From: Clostridiales bacterium UBA1777
GTDB lineage: Bacteria; Bacillota; Clostridia; Oscillospirales; Oscillospiraceae
Assembly (NCBI GenBank): GCA_002315275.1
Contig: DCGN01000057.1
Location: 1-6,064, forward strand
DNA: 6,064 bases
Direction: 5' to 3'
The notes under the pieces were generated by a model. The model searched no databases and had not been told where the DNA came from. It worked only from the letters and a program-made list of their open reading frames with translations. The position numbers were made by a program, and so were the translations under genes. This document shows, piece by piece, positions 1 through 5,993 of the stretch; positions within the stretch are counted from its first letter, which is position 1; each line of letters begins with the position of its first letter.

Positions 1-5
1 CATTT

Positions 6-33
6 AAACCACACCGAAAAGGTGTGGTTTTTT
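6..33 (+). terminator. Intrinsic terminator of an upstream gene outside the window
   Basis: A perfect 10-bp inverted repeat (AAACCACACC / GGTGTGGTTT) surrounds a GAAAA loop, and the 3' arm runs into a tract of six T residues at 28-33. This is the classic rho-independent form for plus-strand transcription. On the minus strand the arm ends in TTT followed by AAATG, so termination in that direction would be weaker. No gene end is visible to its left inside the window, so the gene it serves lies upstream. Confidence 0.8.
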
Positions 34-75
34 CTTGCTTTCGGGCAGAAACGGGCTGTTTTTTTGCCTTAACGG

Positions 76-104
76 TTGCAAAGCAAAAATCATCATGGTA
101 CACT
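76..104 (+). promoter_or_regulatory. Probable sigma-A promoter of the HEYGH/GPH transporter unit
   Basis: A -35-like TTGCAA (76-81) is followed by a 17-nt spacer and the -10 hexamer TACACT (99-104). TGG directly before the hexamer gives an extended -10 (TGnTACACT). The start codon at 170 lies about 60 nt downstream of the expected transcription start. The same architecture appears at 2048-2076 and 3506-3534, which raises confidence. The rest of the 34-169 spacer shows only T- and A-rich stretches and no clear riboswitch or RNA gene. Confidence 0.55.
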
Positions 105-169
105 GAATTCCAGATACTCGCAGGGAAAAACAGGATCACATCATTTTTGCGAAGGAGGCTCGGGCATAT

Positions 170-613
170 ATGCGGGGGTTCATGTCGGTCATCTACTATC
201 TTCTCCAATGGACTTGGGGGATAGTGCAGAATCTGGTCGGGCTCATCATGAGAGCCTACGTCCTGTCCAAGGACGGGAACAAGGACAGCTTCAAATTTTA
301 CGGTGCACAGGTCACAGAGTGGAACAAGGGACACGGCTCTATGGGCATGGGAATGTTTATCTTCCTCGGTCACAAGGGCGAGGAGTCGGAGAAGGAAGTG
401 CTGGTGCATGAATACGGCCACACATGGCAATCCGCACTTTTAGGCCCGCTCTATCTCCTCGTTATCGGTCTGCCCTCCTTCACATGGGCGTTCCTCCCGT
501 GCTTTGTTAAGCTGCGCAAGAAAAAGGGCATCAAGTATGTGGACTTCTATCCGGAGTCATGGGCAAACGCATGGGGCAGCGCCGTGACCGGCCTTCCCGC
601 CCCCAAGTGGTGA
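170..613 (+). CDS. Small membrane protein with HEYGH zinc-protease-like motif
   Basis: The protein has 147 residues. The ATG at 170 was chosen because AAGGAGG lies at 152-158, 11 nt upstream; the in-frame ATG at 182 is too far from that site. A hydrophobic segment spans about residues 5-27. A central part containing GSMGMGMFIFL (about 56-66) leads to VLVHEYGHTWQ, with HEYGH at 80-84, an HExxH zinc-binding signature. A second hydrophobic stretch follows (about 90-112). Then comes FYPESWANAWG, where E129 is a candidate third metal ligand 45 residues after the last His. I recognise the layout (HEYGHxxQS, LGPLYLLVIGLPS, then YxExWANxxG) from uncharacterised short proteins of gut Bacteroidetes and Firmicutes. 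The substrate is unknown and proteolysis is inferred only from the motif. Its stop lies 9 nt before the transporter start, so the two genes are very likely cotranscribed and translationally coupled. Confidence 0.85.
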   Translation: MRGFMSVIYYLLQWTWGIVQNLVGLIMRAYVLSKDGNKDSFKFYGAQVTEWNKGHGSMGMGMFIFLGHKGEESEKEVLVHEYGHTWQSALLGPLYLLVIGLPSFTWAFLPCFVKLRKKKGIKYVDFYPESWANAWGSAVTGLPAPKW

Positions 614-622
614 GGTAATGCT

Positions 623-2011
623 ATGGACGGAGCAAAAGTAATCTCAACAAAAAAGATCATCGCCCTGTGCTGCGGCGATGCCGGAAGGGCATTTATCTAC
701 GGTATCATCGCCTCATACCTGATGGTGTTTTTCATCCCCTCGGAATCAGGCTCCACTCTGCCCGCTTTTATACCGAACGCCGGCGTTGTCTTCGGCATCA
801 TTTACGGCTTGAGCATCGTATGGGACGCGGTGACCGATCCGATAGTCGCCGGGATGACTGACCGGCTCCGCCACAGGGACGGACGGCGCATCCCCTTCAT
901 GAGAGCGTCGTTTATTCCGTACGCCCTGTGCGCGCTGCTGATCTTCTTCCCTCCCGTGCACGGAACCAGCGCCTTAAACGCGGTTTGGGTCGGCGTATTT
1001 CTGTTTTTATATTATACGTTTTCCACGCTGTATTTTATTCCGTACGCCTCGCTTCAGGCAGAGGTCGTAAACGATCCGCAGAAAAGGGTCTTTCTGTTCT
1101 CAATAAACAGCGGCATGTACGTGCTGTCATCCGCGCTGGTCTACTGCGGATTCTCCCTTGTTGACGTTCTGCAGAGCAGAGGAGTAGCCGAGCTGACTGC
1201 TTACAGGACAGTGTTCGCCGCTTTTGCGCTGATCGGTCTTCTGCTGATGCTTGTGCCCGTTATCGCCATCCGCGAAAGAGACTACGTCACGAGCTATACG
1301 CAGTGCCACGAGCCGCTTTTCAAGAGCCTCAAGGCGGCCTTCAGCTATAAGAATTTTGTGTTTATGACGCTGGCGTATCTGATAATGTGGGTCGCGCTGA
1401 CCTTCTTCAACAGCGCGCAGGTGTACTATGTCACAACGCTTTTAAACCTCAGCAAAAGCTTTGTCACATATATCGCGGCGATCACGATCATTCTGGGAGT
1501 TGCATCATATCCGCTTATCAACAAGCTCTCCGCCAAGGTCGGGAAGAAGCCTCTTCTTGTGTCTGCGTGCATAGTGTACATAGCGCAGTACGCTGCCATC
1601 TGGTTCTATCGGCCTATTGCCGAGCTGATCACGCCGGAGGTCTTTGCCATTCTGATCGGCGTCGTGACTGCCGTGCCGATCTCAATTACGAATATCCTTC
1701 CCGCCTCGGCATTCTCGGATCTTGCCCAGTATGACTTTATATGCACCGGGCAGAAGCGCACCGGCATGTTCCTTGCCTCGAAAAGTTTTATTCTGAAGCT
1801 CTCGGACGCTTTGGTGGTGTCGATGTGCTCTGCCCTGATCACGCTCAATTCTATCGACGGTAAAGCTACCGTGGAGGGCGTTCGAGCTACCGCCATTCCC
1901 GCGCTGATAGCCTCCGCCGTGTGCCTTGTGTTCTATGCGGTATATGATGACAAGGGAATCACCGGCGCCATACGCGAGTATAACGAACGGCTTCGGCAGG
2001 GCTCAAGGTAA
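623..2011 (+). CDS. GPH/MelB-family MFS sugar:cation symporter
   Basis: This 462-residue protein has about 12 hydrophobic helices, the usual length for glycoside-pentoside-hexuronide:cation symporters, and acts in the cytoplasmic membrane. The family signature between helices 2 and 3 is clear: WDAVTDP at 67-73, D80, then RDGRRIPF at 85-92. Other typical elements are IPYASLQAEV (139-148) and, in the C-terminal half, SDLAQYD (365-371) followed by GQKRTGMF (376-383), matching the family's ADxxDYxE...GxRxEGMF segment. The aligned acidic residues D68 and D72 correspond to the cation site of MelB. The ATG at 623 is preceded by a modest GTGAGGT site (610-616) that overlaps the stop codon of the HEYGH gene, which suggests translational coupling. 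No glycosidase or sugar-kinase gene lies nearby, so the substrate cannot be named; a sugar is only the family default. Confidence 0.9.
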   Translation: MDGAKVISTKKIIALCCGDAGRAFIYGIIASYLMVFFIPSESGSTLPAFIPNAGVVFGIIYGLSIVWDAVTDPIVAGMTDRLRHRDGRRIPFMRASFIPYALCALLIFFPPVHGTSALNAVWVGVFLFLYYTFSTLYFIPYASLQAEVVNDPQKRVFLFSINSGMYVLSSALVYCGFSLVDVLQSRGVAELTAYRTVFAAFALIGLLLMLVPVIAIRERDYVTSYTQCHEPLFKSLKAAFSYKNFVFMTLAYLIMWVALTFFNSAQVYYVTTLLNLSKSFVTYIAAITIILGVASYPLINKLSAKVGKKPLLVSACIVYIAQYAAIWFYRPIAELITPEVFAILIGVVTAVPISITNILPASAFSDLAQYDFICTGQKRTGMFLASKSFILKLSDALVVSMCSALITLNSIDGKATVEGVRATAIPALIASAVCLVFYAVYDDKGITGAIREYNERLRQGSR

Positions 2012-2053
2012 AGGCTGCTTTCGGCTTCGGCAAGGCCTTCAAGGCTGTTGCTT
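1988..2053. repeat. Imperfect tandem duplication of about 34 bp across the transporter stop codon
   Basis: Copy 1 (1988-2021) begins CGGCTTCGGCAGGGCTCAAGG and continues into an AAGGCTGCTTT segment. Copy 2 (2022-2053) begins CGGCTTCGGCAAGGCCTTCAAGG and ends CTGTTGCTT. The copies share the first 11 bases exactly and differ later by small indels. Copy 1 encodes the last residues of the transporter (RLRQGSR) and its stop. Copy 2 is noncoding and its end supplies the -35 element of the next promoter. It may be a local slippage duplication. Confidence 0.5.
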
Positions 2054-2076
2054 CCGGCGGGAAAGCATGGTATAAT
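2048..2076 (+). promoter_or_regulatory. Sigma-A promoter of the DUF3592 gene
   Basis: A consensus -10 TATAAT (2071-2076) is preceded by TGG, giving a perfect extended -10 (TGnTATAAT). TTGCTT at 2048-2053 sits exactly 17 nt upstream as a weak -35. Transcription would begin near 2083, leaving a leader of about 23 nt with GGAGG at 2094-2098. No convincing terminator was found between the transporter stop (2011) and this promoter, so some readthrough from the upstream unit is possible. Confidence 0.7.
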
Positions 2077-2105
2077 TTAGTATATAAATATCTGGAGGGC
2101 CGAAT

Positions 2106-2507
2106 ATGGATATCAACACACCGGTATTGCTGATCGGGCTCGCTTTCCTTGCCGCGGGCATTCTGCTCATCGTCAAGCAGCTTAAAAGCATGAAAAATAA
2201 CACCGCCTCTGTTATGGCGAAGGTCTCCGGCTATCACACCGAGATGCGCCATGACTCCGACGGACGCAACACCGTTGTGTACTACCCCGTCATGCGGTAC
2301 TATGCCTCGGGCAAGTGGTACGAAAAGAAAAGCAGCGTGGGCAGAGGTTCACAAAAATACGGCATAGGCGAACGCGTTGAGCTCCTCTATGACCCGCAGC
2401 GCCCCGAGGAGTTTATCATTGCGGGGGATAAGGCTATGCTTATCCTTGGCATAATAGCCGCTCTTCTCGGCATCGGAGTCTGCGTTTTGTCCTTCTTTGC
2501 GAAATAA
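2106..2507 (+). CDS. DUF3592-like two-helix membrane protein
   Basis: The protein has 133 residues, with ATG at 2106 and GGAGG seven nt upstream. Helix 1 (about 6-25) and helix 2 (about 111-131) flank a soluble domain. The domain has the DUF3592 pattern: VYYPVMRYYASGKWYEKKSS (58-77), then YGIGERVELLYDPQRPEEF (85-103), where Y-x-x-G-E-x-V-x-x-x-Y-D-P is the family hallmark. These proteins have no established biochemical role; the soluble part is predicted to form a small beta-rich fold. The gene has its own promoter and may be cotranscribed with the next gene, 92 nt downstream. The family call rests on motif recognition by eye. Confidence 0.85.
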   Translation: MDINTPVLLIGLAFLAAGILLIVKQLKSMKNNTASVMAKVSGYHTEMRHDSDGRNTVVYYPVMRYYASGKWYEKKSSVGRGSQKYGIGERVELLYDPQRPEEFIIAGDKAMLILGIIAALLGIGVCVLSFFAK

Positions 2508-2599
2508 GCGGAGGCTTTCATCTGAGTTTTTGCCATTGACGGCGCGCAAAAAACCGCTGCAGCAGAAATGACTAATATTTTGACGGAGGACAACAAAGC

Positions 2600-3475
2600 A
2601 TGAACGCTTACATCAAAAAAAACAGGCGCAGCTGCATCATCTCTATCGTACTTTGCTCGCTTACCGTTCTTACCGTTTTTGCGGGACTTATCGTCCGCTT
2701 CTTCTTAATCGATAACGAAACAGTCGGCGCGGAGGGCATCGGCGGCTTCAGGATGTTCACGATACTGTCCAATATCGTTGTCGGGGTCTGCGCCTCGCAG
2801 GCCATCCCATACGCGGTGGACGGTCTGCGATACAACAACTATCACCTTCCGCGCTGGATAGTTGACACTCTTTATGTCGGCGTGGGCTGTGTCACGGTCA
2901 CATTTCTGCTGTCCTGCTTCGTTATCTCACCCGTTTTCGGCATAAAATACGCGCTTTTTGACACGTCGAACATATACCTGCACCTGACGAGTCCAGTGCT
3001 TGCGGCGGTGATGTTCATATTCTTCAACAACTACCACAACATCTCCTTCAAAAAGACGCTTATCGCGCTCATCCCGCCGTATGTGTACGCGGCCGTATAC
3101 GTGACTATGGTATTCTTCGTCGATGAGGCCAACGGCGGCTGGATCGATTTCTACATGATAGATCACTTTTTCCCATGGCAGCTGTCCGTTTCCATGTTCC
3201 TCGCGGCCGTATTCCTCATTCTCACGGGGCTTCGCCTTGCCCACAATGCGAGGCACAAAAAGGCCAAGGCCGCCTTCGAGGAGTATTACATGACAGATGA
3301 GGAGTACGCCTTGCCCACGATAGAGGACGCAATAGCACGCCTCACTATCGATTTTCCCAAAAGAGACGGCGATCCCGTTATCCCGCGGCGCATCATCCTC
3401 GTGCTGATGAAGCGCTACAAAGCCCCCCTCGGCATCGGAGATTACATGAAGCTGTATCTGGACAAAACCGCATAA
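2600..3475 (+). CDS. Six-helix membrane protein, Pr6Pr / FAR-17a-AIG1-like
   Basis: The protein has 291 residues, with ATG at 2600 and GGAGGA (2585-2590) nine nt upstream. Six hydrophobic segments are visible at roughly 12-36, 52-72, 87-110, 126-142, 154-174 and 190-212. A charged cytoplasmic-looking tail follows (about 213-291), containing EEYYMTDEEYALPTIED. The segment FRMFTILSN (50-58) and the later IYLHLTSPVL (125-134) match the pattern of bacterial Pr6Pr-type proteins. They also resemble the eukaryotic FAR-17a/AIG1 group, whose members AIG1 and ADTRP are threonine hydrolases of fatty-acid esters of hydroxy fatty acids. T54 and H128 would be the corresponding residues; catalysis is inference only. 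The 92-nt gap from the DUF3592 gene (2508-2599) holds no clear terminator and no well-spaced promoter, so cotranscription with it is plausible. The acidic tail is not something I can assign. Confidence 0.75.
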   Translation: MNAYIKKNRRSCIISIVLCSLTVLTVFAGLIVRFFLIDNETVGAEGIGGFRMFTILSNIVVGVCASQAIPYAVDGLRYNNYHLPRWIVDTLYVGVGCVTVTFLLSCFVISPVFGIKYALFDTSNIYLHLTSPVLAAVMFIFFNNYHNISFKKTLIALIPPYVYAAVYVTMVFFVDEANGGWIDFYMIDHFFPWQLSVSMFLAAVFLILTGLRLAHNARHKKAKAAFEEYYMTDEEYALPTIEDAIARLTIDFPKRDGDPVIPRRIILVLMKRYKAPLGIGDYMKLYLDKTA

Positions 3476-3480
3476 TATCT

Positions 3481-3502
3481 CGCCCCGCCTCACGGCGGGG
3501 CG
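3481..3502 (+). terminator. GC-rich hairpin after the Pr6Pr-like gene, without U tract
   Basis: A perfect 9-bp stem, CGCCCCGCC (3481-3489) and GGCGGGGCG (3494-3502), closes a TCAC loop five nt after the stop codon at 3473-3475. The position fits a transcription terminator, but the bases that follow (CGGTTGAC) contain no T run, so it may be a weak or factor-assisted terminator or simply a 3' stabilising hairpin. It lies directly against the feoAB promoter. Confidence 0.5.
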
Positions 3503-3505
3503 CGG

Positions 3506-3534
3506 TTGACAAATCGAGTTAGCAATGGTAAACT
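3506..3534 (+). promoter_or_regulatory. Sigma-A promoter of feoAB
   Basis: A consensus -35 TTGACA (3506-3511), a 17-nt spacer and the -10 TAAACT (3529-3534) with a preceding TGG (extended -10) form the strongest promoter in the window. Transcription would start near 3541, about 28 nt before the proposed GTG start. The -35 begins with TTG in frame with feoAB, which makes a false longer reading frame from 3506. Confidence 0.75.
3517..3534. promoter_or_regulatory. Candidate operator (DtxR-like palindrome) over the feoAB promoter
   Basis: AGTTAGC (3517-3523), AATG, GTAAACT (3528-3534) is an 18-bp inverted repeat with 5 of 7 arm positions paired. It covers the promoter spacer and the -10. A second, perfect 8-bp palindrome AGTTAACT lies at 3544-3551 just after the expected transcription start, and both contain an AGTTA half-site. 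Location and GTTA...AAC symmetry fit iron-dependent repressors of the DtxR/IdeR type, which control feo genes in many Gram-positive bacteria. The regulator is not in the window and the assignment is inference. Confidence 0.35.
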
Positions 3535-3552
3535 ACATGCGAAAGTTAACTC

Positions 3553-3560
3553 AGAGGAGA
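3553..3560 (+). promoter_or_regulatory. Ribosome binding site that sets the feoAB start
   Basis: AGAGGAGA, with core AGGAG at 3555-3559, is nine nt from the GTG at 3569 but 15 nt from the in-frame ATG at 3575. The GTG is therefore the better start. The TTG at 3506 is excluded because it is part of the promoter. Confidence 0.6.
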
Positions 3561-3568
3561 TCACTGTC

Positions 3569-5926
3569 GTGTCAATGACATTAAAAGAGCTTGAGATCGG
3601 CAAATCCGCAACGGTTACGGCCGTGGGCGGGGAGGGCGCTCTCAGGCAGCATTTTCTGGATATGGGCGTTATCCCCGGCGCGCACGTCACGCTTGAGAAG
3701 TACGCGCCGATGGGCGACCCGATGGAGCTTCGCATCCACGGCTACGAGCTGACGCTTCGCCTCGCGGACGCGGCAAACATAGAGATAATCCCGGCGGAGG
3801 CTGCTGTCTCCGCGAGAAAGAGCGCCGATCCTGCTAAGCCGATAGAGCACCCCGGCCTCGGCGAGGGCGGCAAGTACCACGTTAAGGCAGACGAAAATCC
3901 GCTTCCGAAGGACACTCTTCTGACCTTTGCGCTCGCGGGCAACCAGAACTGCGGCAAGACCACGCTTTTCAATCAGCTCACGGGCTCGAATCAGCACGTC
4001 GGTAATTTCCCGGGCGTGACCGTTGACAAAAAGAGCGGCCCGATCCGGGGCTACGCCAACACCGAGATCACCGATCTGCCCGGCATCTACTCGCTCTCCC
4101 CGTACACCAACGAGGAGATCGTGACGCGCAGATTCGTCATAAACGAAAAGCCTACCGGCATCATAAATATCCTCGATGCAACAAGCATCGAGCGCAGCCT
4201 CTATCTCACGATGCAGCTCATGGAGCTTGACATCCCGATGGTGCTCGCGCTGAACATGATGGACGAGATGCGCGGCAACGGCGGAGCCATCAAGATAAAC
4301 GAGATGGAAGAGCTGCTCGGCATCCCGGTCGTGCCGATAGCCGCGGCGAAAAACGAGGGCGTTGACGAGCTTACGGCTCACGCCGTACACGTGGCGCAGT
4401 ATCAGGAGCGCCCCGGCAGAGCGGACTTCTGCGACAGAGACGACCACAACGGTGCCGTACACCGCTGTATCCACGGCATAATGCACCTCATCGACGACCA
4501 TGCGCAGGCGGCCGACATTCCCGTCCGCTTTGCCGCAACAAAGCTCATCGAGGGCGACGAGCGCATGATGAACGCGCTCGAGCTCAGCACGAACGAGCAG
4601 GAGATGATAGAGCACATCATCTGCCAGATGGAGCAGGAGCGCGGCCTCGACAGATCCGCCGCTATAGCCGATATGCGCTACTCCTTTATTATGAAGCTCG
4701 TTGAAAAGACCGTTGTGAAGCCGAAAGAGAGCCGCGAGCATCTCAGAAGCCGGAAGATCGACAGGCTGCTCACGGGCAAATATACCGCGATCCCGCTGTT
4801 CGTCATCATCATGGCGCTTGTGTTCTACCTCACGTTCAATGTGATAGGCGCATGGCTCCAGAATCTGATGGAGCTCGGCATCGAGTGGGCGACCGTGTCG
4901 CTTGACGGCGCGATGACAGCATGGAGGGTGAGCCCCGCCGTGCACTCGCTCGTGATAGACGGCGTGTTCGCCGGTGTCGGCAGCGTGCTGAGCTTCCTGC
5001 CGATAATCGTGACGCTGTTTCTGTTCCTCTCTCTGCTTGAGGACTCCGGCTACATAGCGCGCGTTGCTTTCGTGATGGATAAGCTCCTGCGCAAGATCGG
5101 TCTGTCCGGCAGAAGCATAGTGCCTATGCTCATCGGCTTCGGCTGCACGGTGCCGGGTGTAATGGCAAGCCGCACGCTCCCCTCCGAGCGCGACAGACGC
5201 ATGACCATCATCCTCACGCCGTTCATGAGCTGCTCCGCAAAGCTCCCGATATACGGCTTCTTCACAGCGACCTTCTTCCCCGAGCACAGCGGCCTCATCA
5301 TGGTGGGGCTTTACTTCCTCGGGATCATCGCAGGCATCCTCGTCGCGTTCATCGCAAATCACACGGCGTTCAGAGGCGAGGCCGTGCCGTTCGTCATGGA
5401 GCTGCCGAACTACAGGCTGCCCGCCCTCAAGAACGTCGCACAGCTGCTTTGGGAAAAGGCGAAGGATTTTCTGCAGCGCGCCTTCACCGTTATCTTCGTG
5501 GCGACGGTCGTGATATGGTTCCTGCAGAACTTTGACCTCACGTTCTCGATGGTGTCTGACTCCTCAAAGAGCATTCTCGCCGACATCGCGGGCATCATCT
5601 CCCCGATATTTGCGCCCCTCGGCTTCGGCGACTGGCGCATCTCCACCGCGCTCATCTCGGGCTTCATGGCAAAGGAGAGCGTTGTCTCCACGCTGAACGT
5701 GCTGTTCGGCGCAGGAGCATCCATAACCGCACTCATCTCCCCCGTAAGCGCGGCGGCTCTGCTCGTCTTCTGCCTGCTGTACACTCCCTGCATCGCGGCC
5801 ATCGCATCCATCCGCCGCGAGCTCGGCAGGGCATGGAGCGCGGGCGTTATCATAGGCCAATGCACGATCGCATGGGTGTTCGCCTTCATCGTGCGCGCGA
5901 TATGCATCGCCTGCGGCATGGGCTGA
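3569..5926 (+). CDS. feoB: Ferrous iron transporter, FeoA-FeoB fusion
   Basis: GTP-dependent Fe(II) importer of the cytoplasmic membrane, 785 residues from the GTG start (783 from the ATG at 3575). Residues about 3-74 form a FeoA SH3-like domain (LRQHFLDMGVIPG, LRIHGYELTLR). A linker rich in Ala, Pro and Gly (about 75-116) leads to the FeoB G domain. Its motifs are G1 GNQNCGKT (124-131), G2 T151 in GVTVD, G3 DLPG (169-172), G4 NMMD (229-232) and G5 near 258-264. A helical region follows. The membrane part starts near 405, with the gate segments SVLSFLPIIVTLFLFLSLLE, GFGCTVP (523-529, C526) and MSCSAKLPIY (553-562). The second half has FMAKESVVSTL (699-709) and LLYTPCIAAI. All hallmark motifs are intact and the length is complete, so it should be functional. 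FeoA is fused, and no FeoC or small FeoB-associated gene is seen. It is transcribed alone, from its own promoter to its own terminator, and is probably repressed by iron through the palindrome at 3517-3534. Confidence 0.96.
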   Translation: MSMTLKELEIGKSATVTAVGGEGALRQHFLDMGVIPGAHVTLEKYAPMGDPMELRIHGYELTLRLADAANIEIIPAEAAVSARKSADPAKPIEHPGLGEGGKYHVKADENPLPKDTLLTFALAGNQNCGKTTLFNQLTGSNQHVGNFPGVTVDKKSGPIRGYANTEITDLPGIYSLSPYTNEEIVTRRFVINEKPTGIINILDATSIERSLYLTMQLMELDIPMVLALNMMDEMRGNGGAIKINEMEELLGIPVVPIAAAKNEGVDELTAHAVHVAQYQERPGRADFCDRDDHNGAVHRCIHGIMHLIDDHAQAADIPVRFAATKLIEGDERMMNALELSTNEQEMIEHIICQMEQERGLDRSAAIADMRYSFIMKLVEKTVVKPKESREHLRSRKIDRLLTGKYTAIPLFVIIMALVFYLTFNVIGAWLQNLMELGIEWATVSLDGAMTAWRVSPAVHSLVIDGVFAGVGSVLSFLPIIVTLFLFLSLLEDSGYIARVAFVMDKLLRKIGLSGRSIVPMLIGFGCTVPGVMASRTLPSERDRRMTIILTPFMSCSAKLPIYGFFTATFFPEHSGLIMVGLYFLGIIAGILVAFIANHTAFRGEAVPFVMELPNYRLPALKNVAQLLWEKAKDFLQRAFTVIFVATVVIWFLQNFDLTFSMVSDSSKSILADIAGIISPIFAPLGFGDWRISTALISGFMAKESVVSTLNVLFGAGASITALISPVSAAALLVFCLLYTPCIAAIASIRRELGRAWSAGVIIGQCTIAWVFAFIVRAICIACGMG

Positions 5927-5943
5927 TAAAGCTTGATATTATT

Positions 5944-5977
5944 AAAGGGTATCCCCCGGCCGAGGATACCCTTTTTT
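5944..5977 (+). terminator. Intrinsic terminator of feoAB, possibly bidirectional
   Basis: An 11-bp perfect stem, AAAGGGTATCC (5944-5954) and GGATACCCTTT (5964-5974), has a 9-nt loop, and the T run spans 5972-5977. It starts 17 nt after the feoAB stop codon. Read on the minus strand the stem ends in TTTAATAAT, so it could also serve the convergent gene ending at 5994. Confidence 0.9.
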
Positions 5978-5993
5978 GCAGATATTTATGTTT

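Noticed and set aside
61..89. Inverted repeat TTTTTGC / GCAAAAA upstream of the first gene
   Set aside because: The stem is only 7 bp and AT-rich with a 15-nt loop, it overlaps the -35 of the proposed promoter, and it is likely due to base composition.
24..411. Two overlapping plus-strand frames (24-224 and 76-411) ahead of and within the HEYGH gene
   Set aside because: They lack ribosome binding sites, cross the terminator T tract or the promoter, and the products have no protein-like pattern. The 170-613 frame explains the region, and I see no frameshift.
2010..2038. AAGGC / GCCTT inverted repeat after the transporter stop as a terminator
   Set aside because: Only 5 bp pair around a loop of about 19 nt, and no T run follows.
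2536..2578. TTGACG and TAATAT as a promoter before the Pr6Pr-like gene
   Set aside because: The two elements are about 31 nt apart, far beyond the usual 16-18 nt, and neither has a partner at the right distance.
2927..3493. 188-codon open frame on the minus strand opposite the Pr6Pr-like gene
   Set aside because: It is antisense to a gene with a good ribosome binding site and six clear helices. The product shows no family motif and the start falls inside the GC hairpin.
3506..3568. Longer feoAB reading frame starting at TTG 3506
   Set aside because: This TTG is the first part of the TTGACA -35 element, the added residues do not resemble FeoA, and a proper ribosome binding site lies at 3553-3560.
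3581..5362. 593-codon open frame on the minus strand opposite feoAB
   Set aside because: It lies antisense to an intact FeoB with all family motifs. Its His/Glu/Arg/Val-rich composition is what the complement of a biased coding frame gives, and it has no recognisable domain.
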